Below are positions 24,300 to 36,659 of a DNA stretch of 64,000 nucleotides, piece by piece. The DNA is taken from positions 5,538,001-5,602,000 of the forward strand of contig CM041544.1 in the NCBI GenBank assembly GCA_023238725.1. The letters are read 5' to 3'. Origin of the DNA: Scortum barcoo (lineage: Eukaryota > Chordata > Actinopteri > Centrarchiformes > Terapontidae). How positions within the stretch are numbered: position 1 is the stretch's first letter; the number at the start of each line of letters is the position of its first letter. Position numbers and translations under genes: made by a program. Below the pieces are notes generated by a model. That model worked only from the letters and a program-made list of their open reading frames with translations. It searched no databases and had not been told where the DNA came from.

Positions 24300-27200
24300 A
24301 TCTGGCGACGGACACGTGAATACTTTTTACATCATATTTAAAACTATATTTGAAAAATATAGAAAAAATAGATCATTTAAAAACAACGTCCATTATGTAC
24401 AAAAAGTAGAAAATGAATTGATGATGTACAAATGATCCAGAATTTCACTTGTATTTCATGATGTAAACTCTTTAATATTTCACTCTTTTATTTTGAGAAC
24501 AAAGTCTCCACATGATCTCCTGTCTCTTTGTGACTAACTGTGGGGAAATTGATCAAGCCTTCAGTTCAATAAGAAAGACAGGGATGTGTTGTGGTGAAAT
24601 AGTTAGTTGATACCTTCACACAGCACAGTGTTTGACCTCTTTTGTATAAATGTTTAGACATTGTGTTTAAATTTTCACTCATTTTTCACCTCACACACAC
24701 ATATTATCATATTATATATCTTCAGGTACTCCTCACACTCCAGCGACTCACTGGAACCTTACAGGTGAAATTGAATCCTGTATATTGGACGTACACCATT
24801 TTTCACATGACAGCATGATAAGAGAGTGCATGAAAGTGTGAAAGAGGAACCAAAAGGAAAAAAAGTGCATTCCCAGGATCCAAAAGTAATGACACTGACT
24901 GAGATGAGATGAAGGCCCGCTCACTGGTCAAGTCCCTTATCCAACCTGGCAGACCCACAGCTTCACGTGTACCGACCACAAAATGACGACAACGCAGCAA
25001 CTCTCCTGATTTCGCCATGGGTCTGTGCCTCCTGTGACATTTGGAGGTGCTCTTCTTCCGCCAGCTGTCACGTTTGCGTGTCCACACATAGAAAATGTCA
25101 CTTTGCTGAAATGTTGGACACCCGCAGTGGCGCGACGTTGTTTGCGTCTGACCTCATTTCTCAGTGCCTACAGGTTGATTCAAAATAGCAGATCGCTCTC
25201 GAACAACACAGGAGACGAGCGGCTGCATTGTGGATGTGCATGACACAGACTCGAGGAATGTCTTAATTATGTTGCAGCTCATCCTCTGACGCACTTGTGA
25301 TGTTCATTCAGACTTTGAAGGCACCCAAGCTGTAGATGAAGCTTTACGCTACTCTTGATGTGATCAGAGTTGCCAGGATTCATGCTGTTTTCTGGCACCA
25401 AAAGGTCTCATGTCATCACACGTCACATCGCTTTATTTTGATTAATACTGACTTCTCAGTATACAGACGTGCTGCTGAAGAATAGCAGTGCAGTGACGCT
25501 GCTGTGCTGCAAAAACAGTCACATCACCAGTGATCCGTAGATGTGCTGTTCAGGCCAGCATCACTTCAAAATAAAGCAGCAAAATCCAGTTAATAAATAG
25601 GTCAGCGCCATTCAAATAGCATCATGAAGACAAATTCCAGTATGTGTTGTAAATGCCAGTAACAGAAGAGGCCTTATTAACAAGATGTCTTTCAAGGTCT
25701 CAGATGTTCTGTGGAGGCGTCACTCTCCTTGTTGGTTTCTCTAAAGGGACTCTATAGGCTTTGACAAAATCACTATCACAACACATTTCCTTTTATGCTT
25801 TTTTCTTTCTTTTATCTCTTGTCAGTTTCTGCAACTTGGTCTAAGCTTCAAGTCAAAGCATTTCTCACGCTCCGCACGATCTGTTCGTCCCTCTTCTTCC
25901 ATTAGTTTGTCTCCCTCTCAGTTTAATAAGAGCATAACAGGTTCTGTTGAGTGAGTCTTATTATTGTCTGAACAGATGAGCCTTCACTCTTTAGCAAAGC
26001 ACATCTGCTCGCATTCACACACACACAAGCAACCGCCGTTGTGCCCCCTGAGATGCAATTACTGTAGCATTATACTCACCGTACTGTGAATCTGTTCTAT
26101 AATGAATTTTTAAGTGGCTTTTCACTGTCACAAACATCAACACTTCCGCACCACAAAGTTCTTCCACACGTTGAGACGTAATTCAGTTTAGCTACGCCTT
26201 CACTGACTCTCTCCCATCGAGCTGCAGCGGATCACTGAGCAAACTGTCTCTTGTGAACGGGCCGACGTAGATAGTAGGTCAGCGTTTTCAGTCATTAGAG
26301 ACACTTTTATGCACGCAGAGTTAAAGGCAGTAATTTGTTGACTTTTTCATTTTTGCTGGGAAGGCAGTTCTGAGGAAATTATGAGGAAATTAAAAGCACA
26401 AACCTTATCTAAAGTGGGAAAAGCACCAGAAAGAAATCAGGACAAGGGAGTTAATGACTTGAATGAGTTAGCAGAGAGATTAGTGCAGGGTGGGATATTC
26501 TCATAATATGTCTGTATACTAAATATGGATATAGATAGCTTGGCTTCTCACTGTCTTTCTCAACAGCAAACATAGTAAAGCTTGTTAATCAACCTGCTGC
26601 TTTGCAAAAGTTCTTTCATCATTATTTTGTGATCTTACCAATGAAAACCTTTGAAATGGTGATCACACAGGAACTAAACTAAAAGTAGCAAGCTAACTAC
26701 TCCAAAACAACATATACATTTATTATGAATATTCAGCCAAACAAACACAGATTTTAAAAACACAAAGGAGAAATAATTATTTTATTTTATTTTATTTTAT
26801 TTTATTTTATTTTATTTTATTTTATTTTATTTGACTGGCTGGTAAAACTACTATTTTTATCATATTCAGTGACTTTAATATATAGAACTGAAAATGTAGA
26901 CATATCGAAAGCACAAACCGTCTTAATATTCTGGATTGAGATTCAGGATTAAGTATAATACCCTTCAATATACAGTTTTTCTTTGTGTTCATTTCATTGT
27001 TACCAACTCTGACCTCCTGGGTGAAATCCGTCTGTCACATCAGAAGGCACGAATAATTTATGTATTTCTCAAATTGTTGTTATAATCCCTGCTCTCTCTG
27101 AGGGATTAACAGAGAGGAGAATATGAATGTGGAAGTGGATGGTGCAGTAGTAATACTGTATACAGTGCTTGCATAGGTTAAAAGAGAGTGTGCTTTTAGC

Positions 27201-28120
27201 CTCTCACATTTGCTGTAGCGGCTCAAATGCTTATGTATTTTCAGACTTGCTGTTGGATTTAAGCTGTTTAATTTCATGAAGTTAAAATTAATGTAAGAGA
27301 TCATTTCTATCTCAGGGATAGTGACCGTCATGATCACACTTCGGCGTTCGGCCATTTATCATTACATATTATCATTCCTCCCCACTGTCACTGCAAAGTG
27401 TCTTTGAGGATTTGCCAGGGGAGCTCTGCTGTCTGTCTGAGGAGTAAAAATGTGTGAACATTTCAGTCCTGCAGCGCCTTTCTCTTTGACATGTAAAACA
27501 TATATTCAAGGTTATTCCAGGGTAAGATAAAACAGAGATGCGAACAAAATATTAGGTTATGTGCTCGTTGTATCAACCAGAAAACAATCTCTTATTTCCA
27601 AATTTGCTGTAATGACTGAGGAGTAGAGATAAATATTTTCACATGGAAATGATGTGCATGTGTGCATGGTTAGACTGTGGTGAGACAATGTCAGGAATTT
27701 TCCTCTAAACTAGCTGAATCACTTTGTTCAGTCAAATTTCACGCAGCTATGAGGGCAGCAGCATTAAACTGTAATCACGGTGAGTCACAGATTGGTGGCC
27801 CAGTTTTGCCCCCGCAAAAAGCAACTTAATTACAGCGGGCAAAGATGTTGGCTGAATTCAAGAAATAATCTTTTGAAGGGATTCCGAGCGGCAGACTCTA
27901 AATGAACGCGCTAACCTTTGTGGTGTATCTTTATCTAGTTATGAATTATTCATTACAGTAAACCATATCTTTCTCCTGCAGTAATTGGATGAGACAGATG
28001 TGTGTGTATGTGTGAAGAAAAATTACCTCAGAGCTCACAATTGTGCTTTTGCACAGGTGTTAATGTGCCATAGTGAGACACATAAAAATGCTGTCATTGT
28101 CATTGAGGTCTACATTTCTC
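24300..28120. other. intergenic region upstream of opn3, no gene seen
   Basis: Mostly AT-rich sequence without domain-bearing open frames. The block at about 27760-27960 is richer in unique, homeodomain-like TAAT/ATTA words and is a candidate conserved non-coding element. A pentanucleotide repeat is listed separately. Confidence 0.5.
26774..26832 (+). repeat. (TTTTA)n microsatellite
   Basis: About eleven near-perfect copies of TTTTA in tandem. Length polymorphism between individuals would be expected. Confidence 0.95.
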
Positions 28121-28122
28121 AG

Positions 28123-28306
28123 ATCCACAGAGGAGCAGTAGAGGTATTCTTGGATGCCTCAGATCTATTTCTCAGCCCTGGAGGTTTCTCTCCTCCAGTG
28201 GAGGCACCGATCCAAAAGGGTTTTGTTGTCAGGCTGGCGTCTGGTGTTGCACCCAGTGTTTTTGAGTTGTGCCAGTGCTATGAAGCGCTGCCAGAGGGAC
28301 GCAGAG
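28123..28306 (+). other. possible internal coding exon of an unidentified gene
   Basis: An open frame of about 60 codons lies between an acceptor-like ACATTTCTCAG (ending 28122; a second AG ends at 28130) and a donor GAG|GTAATT at 28307. It includes VEVFLDASDLF, QKGFVVRLASGVAPSVFELC and YEALPEGRR. Base composition is less AT-rich than the flanks. The frame leaves one base at the donor (phase 1), which would fit the acceptor at 47243. I do not recognise the protein, and this may be chance. Confidence 0.2.
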
Positions 28307-28309
28307 GTA

Positions 28310-31300
28310 ATTTCTGAAATGCAGCATATTTATAGCTGCTTTAATCTATATTTTCATATACATGACTGACTAAATGAAACATTAATGGGACTCTGCTGCT
28401 CACAGTTTTTGCCTTCTTTAGTCAATTGTTTTGGTTTTCCAAAGCTCTAATAAACTCACTCTGACTAGCTGGTTATCACTAAGTCAGTAAGTTTGTTATT
28501 TGTCTATCCCCTTTATGGAAATGACAAGGTTTTGCATACAATGCTAAATATACCATCACATTTTGCATAATTTACTATATTTTTTGCAATAACATTTTTC
28601 TTATAAATTTTCTCCAAATTTGACTTAAAACACATAAGAAAAGTGACATTAAAAGAATCATAATTGTACAAGTATTCAATTTACCAGATAGTTTCTATTA
28701 AAAGTAGTGCAAGCGAGACACTGTGTGGTTTGTTCACAAATGTTAGCTGACAGTATTTGCGTGCACATCCACAGCTTTATTTCCCCATTTTTTCGCTTCG
28801 TGTCATGGTCTCAGTGGCTCATTTGTGTTTCAAAGTGATGGAATAGATTTTATATGTATTTTTTTTGTTCCACACTCTCTCCTGACCTACATCTCTCTTC
28901 ACAGACATAGTTTGAAGCTGTTATGTCAGTACAGCAGCACTTACTTTAGTGCATGTCTCTCTCTTTTGTTGATCTCTCTTTTGAGCAATGACATCTCCCT
29001 CTTCCTCTCAAGTGTTTTTTCACTTTTCTCTCTGATGTTACTGACATCTCTGGAGCTTTCTGGCGCGATGCTCCAAAAGGTTTGAAGTCAGCACAGGACA
29101 TAACACACATGATGAATGACTCTTGTGCCAGTGTATGCCAAAAGTCTCAGAGTCAGTTTTACCTCTCATATTAGTTGTTTTTGCTGATGCGCTCGCCATT
29201 TATTGGTTTTATGTGACCGTGGACTTTAAAAGAATTCACCACACACTCACCCAGTGGGACCTGTCAGTGTTGGCTATTATCTGCACAGCTCAATCAGCCT
29301 GTCTCTTCACCTCAACGCCGGATAATGTCATGCCCGTCAGGTGTTGCTTTCTGAATCTGCAAAGAGTGTTTGTATTTATCTCAGGCCAACTTCTCTGCAG
29401 TGGTCATCATTATATAACTCACAGCTTTGCCGACAATGTCCCTTCACCTCACTCCAAAACATGCACTGCAAGCAGCCCTCAGTGTCATCTTCAATGTCCT
29501 TTACTGTCATGGTGAGAAATGCTGATTCATAAACAAGTGGTGGTCCTCCTCATCACATTAACTGGATTGATGTCCCCAGGACACCCACAGACATGTGCAC
29601 ATTATAATAATTAGAGGCATCTCTTAATTTACAAAAAGTCATTTGCGTATTCAAAAGCGTGGTGGTGGTGGGTGGTTTAAACAGAAGCAAAAAACATCCA
29701 CTCTATACTGGGAGTCTGAAGGAGGCTCCCCTAAGGAATTGTGGCTATTTAAAATCAATTTATTGCAATTTCACAACTGATTTGCATAATTAACATCCGT
29801 CTGAATTGCTTTCTGTCCTGCAGGTCAGGCAATCACAACACTCCAATCCTACATTAGATGTGTTGCACTTCCAGCAGCACTGCCTTGCTTAAGGCAATTT
29901 ACTAAACGTGACTCTATCTACAACATATAAATTAGAATGAATTTAAAGAAAATATTATCAAAAGTATGTCATACTAAGGTACTGAACTGAGTTATTTCTC
30001 CTTTAGCTTATACTTGCTTTGGTACAAGCCTTCAGTTTTAACTGCTAATGTAGCTATAGTCCAATAATACTGGCAGGCAGGTCTGTAGGGGTTTAACCTA
30101 TAATATAATCAGCTATAGATAGTGGTTGTATATACATTTACAATGTACTGAAACAATGGTAGTAACCAGATTCTTGTTTAAATCTTTAGCAGGCATTACA
30201 AAAGACATGACAGATGCCTGTCCAAGACGTTTCCTCTGGACTGGCTCTGTCAAACTCTGCTTCCACATTTCCTGACCTCCTCCTGCTGATGTCTCTCTCT
30301 CAACTTGCTCCCATTTTGTTTTGCCTCCCCACTCCAACTTCGGCCTCTGCTGTCGGCTTTGTAACATACCAAATTAGGCTGAGCAGACATGCACACACGC
30401 ACACGTGCACACACACACACACACATCTTCTTTAAGTGCTCCGTACTTTGTTCTGTTTTTCCCGACTGTAATGATGGTTCATTGCTCTCAGACAACAAAA
30501 CCAAAAGAGAACTGAAGGGCATGTGCAGTGTGTATGAATGTTCCTTTGTCAGTTTTTTAGTCAGTTTATTATTATGAGGCATTGTCTTGCTGCTCTGTTT
30601 CGCTCCGTCCTTCTGTTTTGTTTCTGTGGCTCAGACTGGATGGATCAGGACATCAGTGTGCAGTGACTGGTGAGGTGATAATGTCCAGTCCACCATATGT
30701 TATCCTGCTTTTTACACAGATATGTCTCAATGAATATAAATCATGTGATTAGCACTGAGCAGTGCTGTTTATAGCTTGTCAGAGGAAATAATGACCTGTG
30801 ACGGGGAAAAGGTGTGTGCCATTTTTTCAAGCGTATTGCTGCTGAACTAAATGACATCAGAGTGTAGTTGTTTCTTTCTCATTACGTTTGGATATCTTTG
30901 AATATGCTGTGAGAACTCTGTATTTACATGCTGCACTAAATAACACATAGTTTCATCTTCTTTCCTTATTTATACAGGCCATTGAGTGGGCATTTGCTAT
31001 ATGATGTCTATTAATTACCATACTGTAGCTGGCCAATTCATATTCCTCACAGTGCCATGTAAAATGCATTTCAAAGCAGTCACTAATTCATTTGCTGTAC
31101 CACATAACAGCAATCTAAAATCAAGGTTTCTGAGAAGATGGTGCTAGACCTCACAGACTATTTCAAAATCCAAAATGCTTATTGAACAGTGCAGTTTTTT
31201 ATCAAATGATTACACAAACTACAGAAACACACATATTCATTAAAATACATCACCAACAACAACAACAAAACAGGATCAAACTGCAGAACAAGGTTAGTCT

Positions 31301-33030
31301 CAGTGCTGTAGGGGAGGGTCTAATCAGAGATCACAGTCTTTGCTAGCAGGCATAAGCAGATGGCATTTTTACTGCATATTTTATAGTTTTCACCATTCTC
31401 ACCAGCAGACCATATTGTCGATGCAGTGCTGAGGAATCAAAAAACAACAGGTCATAGCAGAAGTGATGAGAAAGAGCAGAGCACTGGGACTGCAAAATCC
31501 AGGATTAGTGTATTTCAGTGTCAGGCAATACAGTAATCTATTTTACTTTCAACCAGGACTCCCGGGGGGAGACAGAGGAAGATGACTGGAAATCACAGTG
31601 AAAGTGAAAATGACCCACTGGAGCTCTAAAGGTCAGGTAAATGTCAGACAGGGACTGCAGCAGAACAGGTATTGACTCCGGCTCTGCTCATAGAAGATCT
31701 CATTACTTGCACCGATGTTTTGGTGTAACTTTACAGCCTGAAATCAATATTAGCATGTAGCACCTGTGATGTGTGGTACCTGACGCTGAATTACTCGATG
31801 AAAGATGATAAGCCTTGAATGCTCAGTGATTTTCCTTGTTAACTCTAATGCAGAGAAACACTGACAGAAACTCATCTAACGTATACCCTCAGATGGGGAT
31901 AAACCGAGGCGGCTGCTTACCATTGGCTAAAACTGTGAGGTTCCTTGCAATAGCCAGAATGGACACTCGTCTGCCATTTGATATGACAGTGTTGGCCCTG
32001 TGGTGAAGTTGATGATACGTGATGAAGAGAACTCCTCAGACTTCCATTCTCACTTGGCAGACCCCCACAGGGCCTGAAAACTTATACCTATAAATGTGGG
32101 GGTGAAACCAGATAACGCAGTCAGAGGATGGCGGCCACCTGATCCTCCCTGCGTCACCATCACTGTCCTGATAATCTCATAGTGAGAACAGATCTGTGGC
32201 TTTGTCCTGGTGAGGCTTAAGGTTGAGGGAGGTCAGATGGAGGCTTGTTTGTGGCTGCGGAGCCCCTCATGGTTGGGACAGTTACTTTTAAATATCATCA
32301 TCTGCCCTCAATGCAAAAGCATGACTGTGCTCCAAGTTATTAGTTGCTTACCAGGGTTTAAGTTGTACACCAACCAAATCAAATAACCAAGTCCTTATAA
32401 AGGAAGGGTCAAATGACTCCTCTGTCAACATCAAGCTAAGTGTGCATACGTCAATTTGGACACTGACCAAGGTAGTTTGAATCTAAGAAAATACAGTATT
32501 TGTGCAACGACCTTGGTGGAGTGACAATGTACGTAGCACTATACTCTCATTTTACACGAATTCAAAATTCATTTGAGACGCAAACATAAAGGAAATGAAA
32601 CACTGCCAGACAAACTACACACCAGTGTTGAGTGTAATGAATCACTTCCAGCTGTGGAGGCCAAACAATGTGATATCCCTTACCTCCATCTGATCCAGGT
32701 GGGTGCACAGAGAGACAAATCCGGCTGGTCAGATAACCTAGGAAGGTAAAGAAATCCTGTCAATGCCCAATGAAGAGGTAGTGTTCAGTTCAGTTTAACA
32801 ATTCTTTTTCGTATGTCACTTTAAAAAGACCACTCAATGGATACTTTAAAATGCCTCCATATGTTATTGCTAAATGCTAGAGGCAGCAGTTAGTTAGCTT
32901 AGATTGATAGTCACTGTACCTGGCCAAGAAATATTTTAACTTCAGCCCCAGAAAAATGGCAACATATTGTTTTTACACTTGTTTTTTGTAAAGATTAAGT
33001 AAATTAGATAAAATGTGTTGATTGGAAATG
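28310..33030. other. intergenic or intronic stretch without recognisable genes
   Basis: AT-rich sequence. A 130-codon open frame at 29123-29515 has no splice context or domain and is treated as chance. A CA-rich microsatellite lies at 30391-30425. I see no complete transposon or RNA gene. Confidence 0.5.
30391..30425 (+). repeat. imperfect (CA)n microsatellite
   Basis: A CA run interrupted by CG and GT steps, ending in 8-9 pure CA units. Confidence 0.8.
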
Positions 33031-33049
33031 GAGCCCAGTTGAGCTGCAG

Positions 33050-33660
33050 AGGTGCTGGCAGGTGGACTTTGTTACTTTGGAAAGAGCCAAATTAGCTGTT
33101 TTGCTGTTTCCAGGCTTTATGCTAACATAAGTTAAGTGGCTGCTACAGCGAGTTAAAATTGTATATGTCTTTTTTAAAATGTCAAACTATATGGAACTTT
33201 TTACGGCATGTTGATTTTGACAAAGGCAGTAGTGTTTCACCTAATGTTCGGTTACACGTTCCTCCACTCTGAAACAACTCAAATTCAGCCTGAGAAAACC
33301 CCATCTCCATTCAGTCTGATTTGTAGAAGAATCATTGGCAGGAATTAAGAGTAACAATCAGAAACAAGTAAAAAGAGACAATTTTCTCACTGCTTGTTTG
33401 CTTATGTAAGTCATATAGATGCATTAGAATTAATTCCATACAGTGCTTTTAACTACAGCATGGAGCTAGGACGGGTTAGCTTAGCTTTCCATAAGTACTG
33501 AACAGTCTATAATAAGACACCAACCAACGCCTCTAAAGCTCATTAATTAACACATTGTATCTCCTTTGTTTAATCTGCACAGAAACTTAAATGTGAGAAG
33601 AAAAAAGTTGTGGTACTGCAGGGGATTAACTGCTGGAATTATTTCTTGGCCAGATGCAGT
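33050..33660. repeat. scattered copies of the palindromic teleost repeat
   Basis: TTAGCTGTTTTGCTGTTTCC with AGGCTTTATGCTAAC (about 33091-33128) matches one arm of the palindromic family seen at 15.8 and 50.1 kb. AACGCCTCTAAAGCTCATTA and TTGTTTAATCTGCACAGAAA (33526-33587), followed by TTATTTCTTGGCCAGATGCA near 33640, match its inner part. The copy is decayed. Sequence near 33380-33420 (TTGTTTGCTTATGTAAGTCA) recurs near 36968-36990. Confidence 0.5.
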
Positions 33661-34050
33661 GATTCAGAACAAGATGTTTAAAAAAATAGAGCCATGCTTC
33701 CAAATACTAACAATTCCTCTCATGATTTGCTCAGTTATTGCTGATACGAGATTAAAAAGACACATTCGCACATCATGTACGCATTTCCTGCATGGCTCCA
33801 GTGTAATCAAACTTCAAAGAGACAAATTAATTAGGTGCTGCTGTGGTGATGAATGAGTACATCGTGCTGAGGCTGGATGCCAGTCATGCCAACTTTGCAA
33901 CATGAGGGAATTTGTCTGTTGTATCCTGCAGGAAGATTGAGTTTGTGCCATCTGAGTTTTTAAAAGCCTCAAAGCAAATTGAAATGTGTGGTGCTTTACT
34001 TATTATTTCTCAATGGATAACATGCATACCTGCTCCACCTTGATCCATGA

Positions 34051-34068
34051 GTGTGTGTGTGTGTGTGC
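34051..34068 (+). repeat. (GT)n microsatellite
   Basis: Nine GT units in tandem. Confidence 0.85.
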
Positions 34069-34539
34069 TGGCTTTGTGCATTGTGTGTACCATCACTTTG
34101 ATTGTTTCACAAGTCTAGTATAATTACTGAAATGCCAACATGCCGCAGTTCTTATTAATATCTACATTGTGGGTAGTTCGTTTCCTACTGATGTCTTTGT
34201 CACTGCCTGGGTTATTGGCCAGAGAAAATAATATTCCTTCTTCAACTCCATAACTCCAGCTGCCTCAGCATATCATAACATGGTAAATGGCAAAAACACA
34301 TGAGGGACAGACACGGAGCAAAGTTTTCAAAAAGCTCATTTGAGATTGCACACAGCGATGCTCACAGCGATACACTTATTACTAGTTGTTTTTGGCAACA
34401 TTACTCCACATGCAAAATCCCATCTGATAGGGTTTCCTTATGTAACACCAGCAGAAGCCTGAAATGTAAAGAAATAGCTTTTTTGATGTAAGTGCATGCT
34501 GCAGACTTCCAGGTTGTCTAAAAACATTGGGTCAGGGAG

Positions 34540-34620
34540 CAGTGGCAGCTGGTCAGTAGAGGGCGCTAAGGCGGTGCACACAACCCCCCTACGACTCCAC
34601 TCCTCCTAGACCTTCATTTA
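34540..34620 (+). mobile_element. hAT-like terminal fragment
   Basis: CAGTGGCAGCTGGTCAGTAG followed by AGGGCGCTAAGGCGGTGC resembles the CAGTGGCGGCTGGT ends of non-autonomous hAT elements in fish. No matching second end was found, so it is probably truncated. The segment TCAGTAGAGGGCGCT also matches the CTCF core at 14 of 15 positions. Confidence 0.5.
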
Positions 34621-35371
34621 ATAAGACTTTAAAAAATTAATTATCTTTAAAACCTATGTACAAGAAGTATATTTCACATCTCATATGGCAGCAGTCGCCA
34701 TTGTTTGAGTTTCAGGAAAAGTCACAGCAGAATAAAATGCCATAATGGGCATGAGGGCAACTCATTTTTACTTATGGGAATGAAACTAATTTCTATACTA
34801 ATACTATCTGGAACAAAACTCCATTAGTCCACAGGGTCAGTCATTAAATCACTATTAATGGACGAATTCCAAAATGTGACATTTGATTCAGATCATAACT
34901 GTAATACTTGGTGCTTGATGTAAATTGTGTTTTAATTTTGTCCTTTTGAATGTGTGCTGTCAGGATGTCCTTGAACAAGACTCTTCAAAAAATATTTTAG
35001 GAATATTTTAGGAAGTTCGAGTTTCTGACGGTCCTTGGTTTAGTCATGGTAGCTGTGGTTTCCTGGATTTGTTCTATATATGAATCACAGCAACTCTAAT
35101 TTCAGTGTTTTTCCTGTTTGAGCTCTTGTACTTCTAATGAGTGGCGTGCTATTGGCATGACTTAAGAAATAGCAATGTTTAAATGTTTCTTTTGTAGAGA
35201 CATTCATGGGTCTGTGAATCATAATAACTTTACCCTGATATTTCATCTAGTGCCACTTTGAGACATTTGTGAATTTGAGTGAAATGTCTTTGCAAATGTT
35301 TATGAGCAAATACTTTCAGACTCAGTTGTAACCATACTAGCATACTATTTTGTTTGCCAGAAAAATATGTA

Positions 35372-35701
35372 GTGTCTGCTGCAATGATTAGTCAAATAAT
35401 CAATTAGCTGTCAATTAATTACGAACTATTCTAATATTCATCATGAGTCATGTTTTAAGACAATATCAAAATTCTCTAATTTTTTCTTCTCAAATTTCTT
35501 CATCCTCAGCCAGCAAACCAAATGTCTTTGGGTTGTGTGCAAATCAAGACATTTGAGGTAATCACCATGACCTTTGGGAAATAACATTTGATCAATATTT
35601 TTCACCATTCTCTGATATTTTATGGCCAAAACAACTAAACAGTTGATTGAGAACACAACAGGCAGATATATTGATGAAAATTATAGTTAGTTTCAGCCCT
35701 A
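35372..35701 (-). mobile_element. short non-autonomous DNA element of the AGGGCTGCAACTAA type
   Basis: Read on the minus strand the element begins AGGGCTGAAACTAACTATAA, the decayed start of a very common fish element. Inner phrases such as TTTGGGTTGTGTGCAAATCA and AAGACATTTGAGGTAATCAC and the opposite end near CTGCTGCAATGATTAGTCAA agree with that family. It sits inside a second repeat (flanks CATACTATTTTGTTTGCCAG and GCATAGTATGTCAAATGCAG), a nested insertion. Confidence 0.65.
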
Positions 35702-36204
35702 TTCCCAATGCATAGTATGTCAAATGCAGTATACCAAAAATACCAGGATGTCCTACTGCATCATGTCACATTTTGCAGTGGGCAAGCTAGCATGCTTTTC
35801 TAGCTGTCCTGACCCACAGTCCTCTGTACAAGGGAAGATATGTCATCAACTGAGCCGCTGAGAGAGCACGGACAAATTACAGCTCATTGACAGACAACAG
35901 AATCTTTTAAGTACTATGTAGTTTTTGCGTTTTGTGTGTATAATCAATACATTATACTACTGGTGCACGAAGCTAAGTGGATAAGTGAGTACAAATGTAA
36001 ATGTAAAGTCTATATTTAAAGGAAAATAACCTCAGCCTTAGCTTAGAAAGCGTTTTAGCTAGCTAGCTTAATTTTTACCTCAGTATCTAACTAGGAATGT
36101 AGTTTACTGAAGTTACCTCACTTACTCTTCAGGGGAAAGAGCAACGCTGGTTTCGAGTGAGTAACGCTTCTGCTGTAACGCTTCGAAGCCGATGATATGA
36201 TAAC

Positions 36205-36655
36205 GTGAACTCGCGTGTTCAGGGCTGCCCTCCCAAAACATTTCTAAGTGTCCTGGGTAAGGGGTCAGCACAGAGGGAGTGGAGGGCACAGCAGCCTCCT
36301 GGAAACGGTACGGGCCGATGGGCTGATGGATACAGCACTGGAACAGCGCTTATCAAGCCAGGAGACCCAGCTTTTCGTCAAGCCAGGAGACCCCCGCTGA
36401 TGCTGATCCGGTCTTTCAGAATGACTGGATACCATTAAGAAAGAGAGGAAGGGAGAGGAGCCGAACAGCAGGCAAAAGAGGAGCAGAGATACGAGGAGGC
36501 CAGGAGAAGGGAGGAGAAATTAAGGGCAAGAGAAGAGACGAAAGGAAGACAGATTTTTGGCATTGCTGGATGCACTTGTTAAAAAGTATGTTTTTTTGTT
36601 TTGTCATTTTATTTAACAGTTTAACAGTGTATTTGTGTTTGCTTCAATAAATGTT
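36205..36655 (+). pseudogene. broken 3' end of a charged coiled-coil protein, possibly transposon-associated Myb/SANT type
   Basis: One frame runs from 36205 to a stop at 36436-36438. The same frame then reopens into a run rich in Glu, Arg and Lys (EEQRYEEARRREEKLRAREE, about 36475-36534). A one-base shift just after this, near 36541, leads into EDRFLALLDALVKK. A helical charged tail ending in such a motif is typical of Myb/SANT-like DNA-binding proteins, including those of Harbinger transposons, but the DNA-binding domain itself is not visible. Upstream, TCAAGCCAGGAGACCC occurs twice (about 36353 and 36378). An AATAAA follows at about 36646. The stop and the shift mark it as a pseudogene. 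Family assignment is tentative. Confidence 0.35.
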
Positions 36656-36659
36656 GTCT

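Noticed and set aside
29123..29515. 130-codon plus-strand open frame
   Set aside because: No recognisable domain, no good splice context, low-complexity end. Length is within chance expectation for this amount of non-coding sequence.
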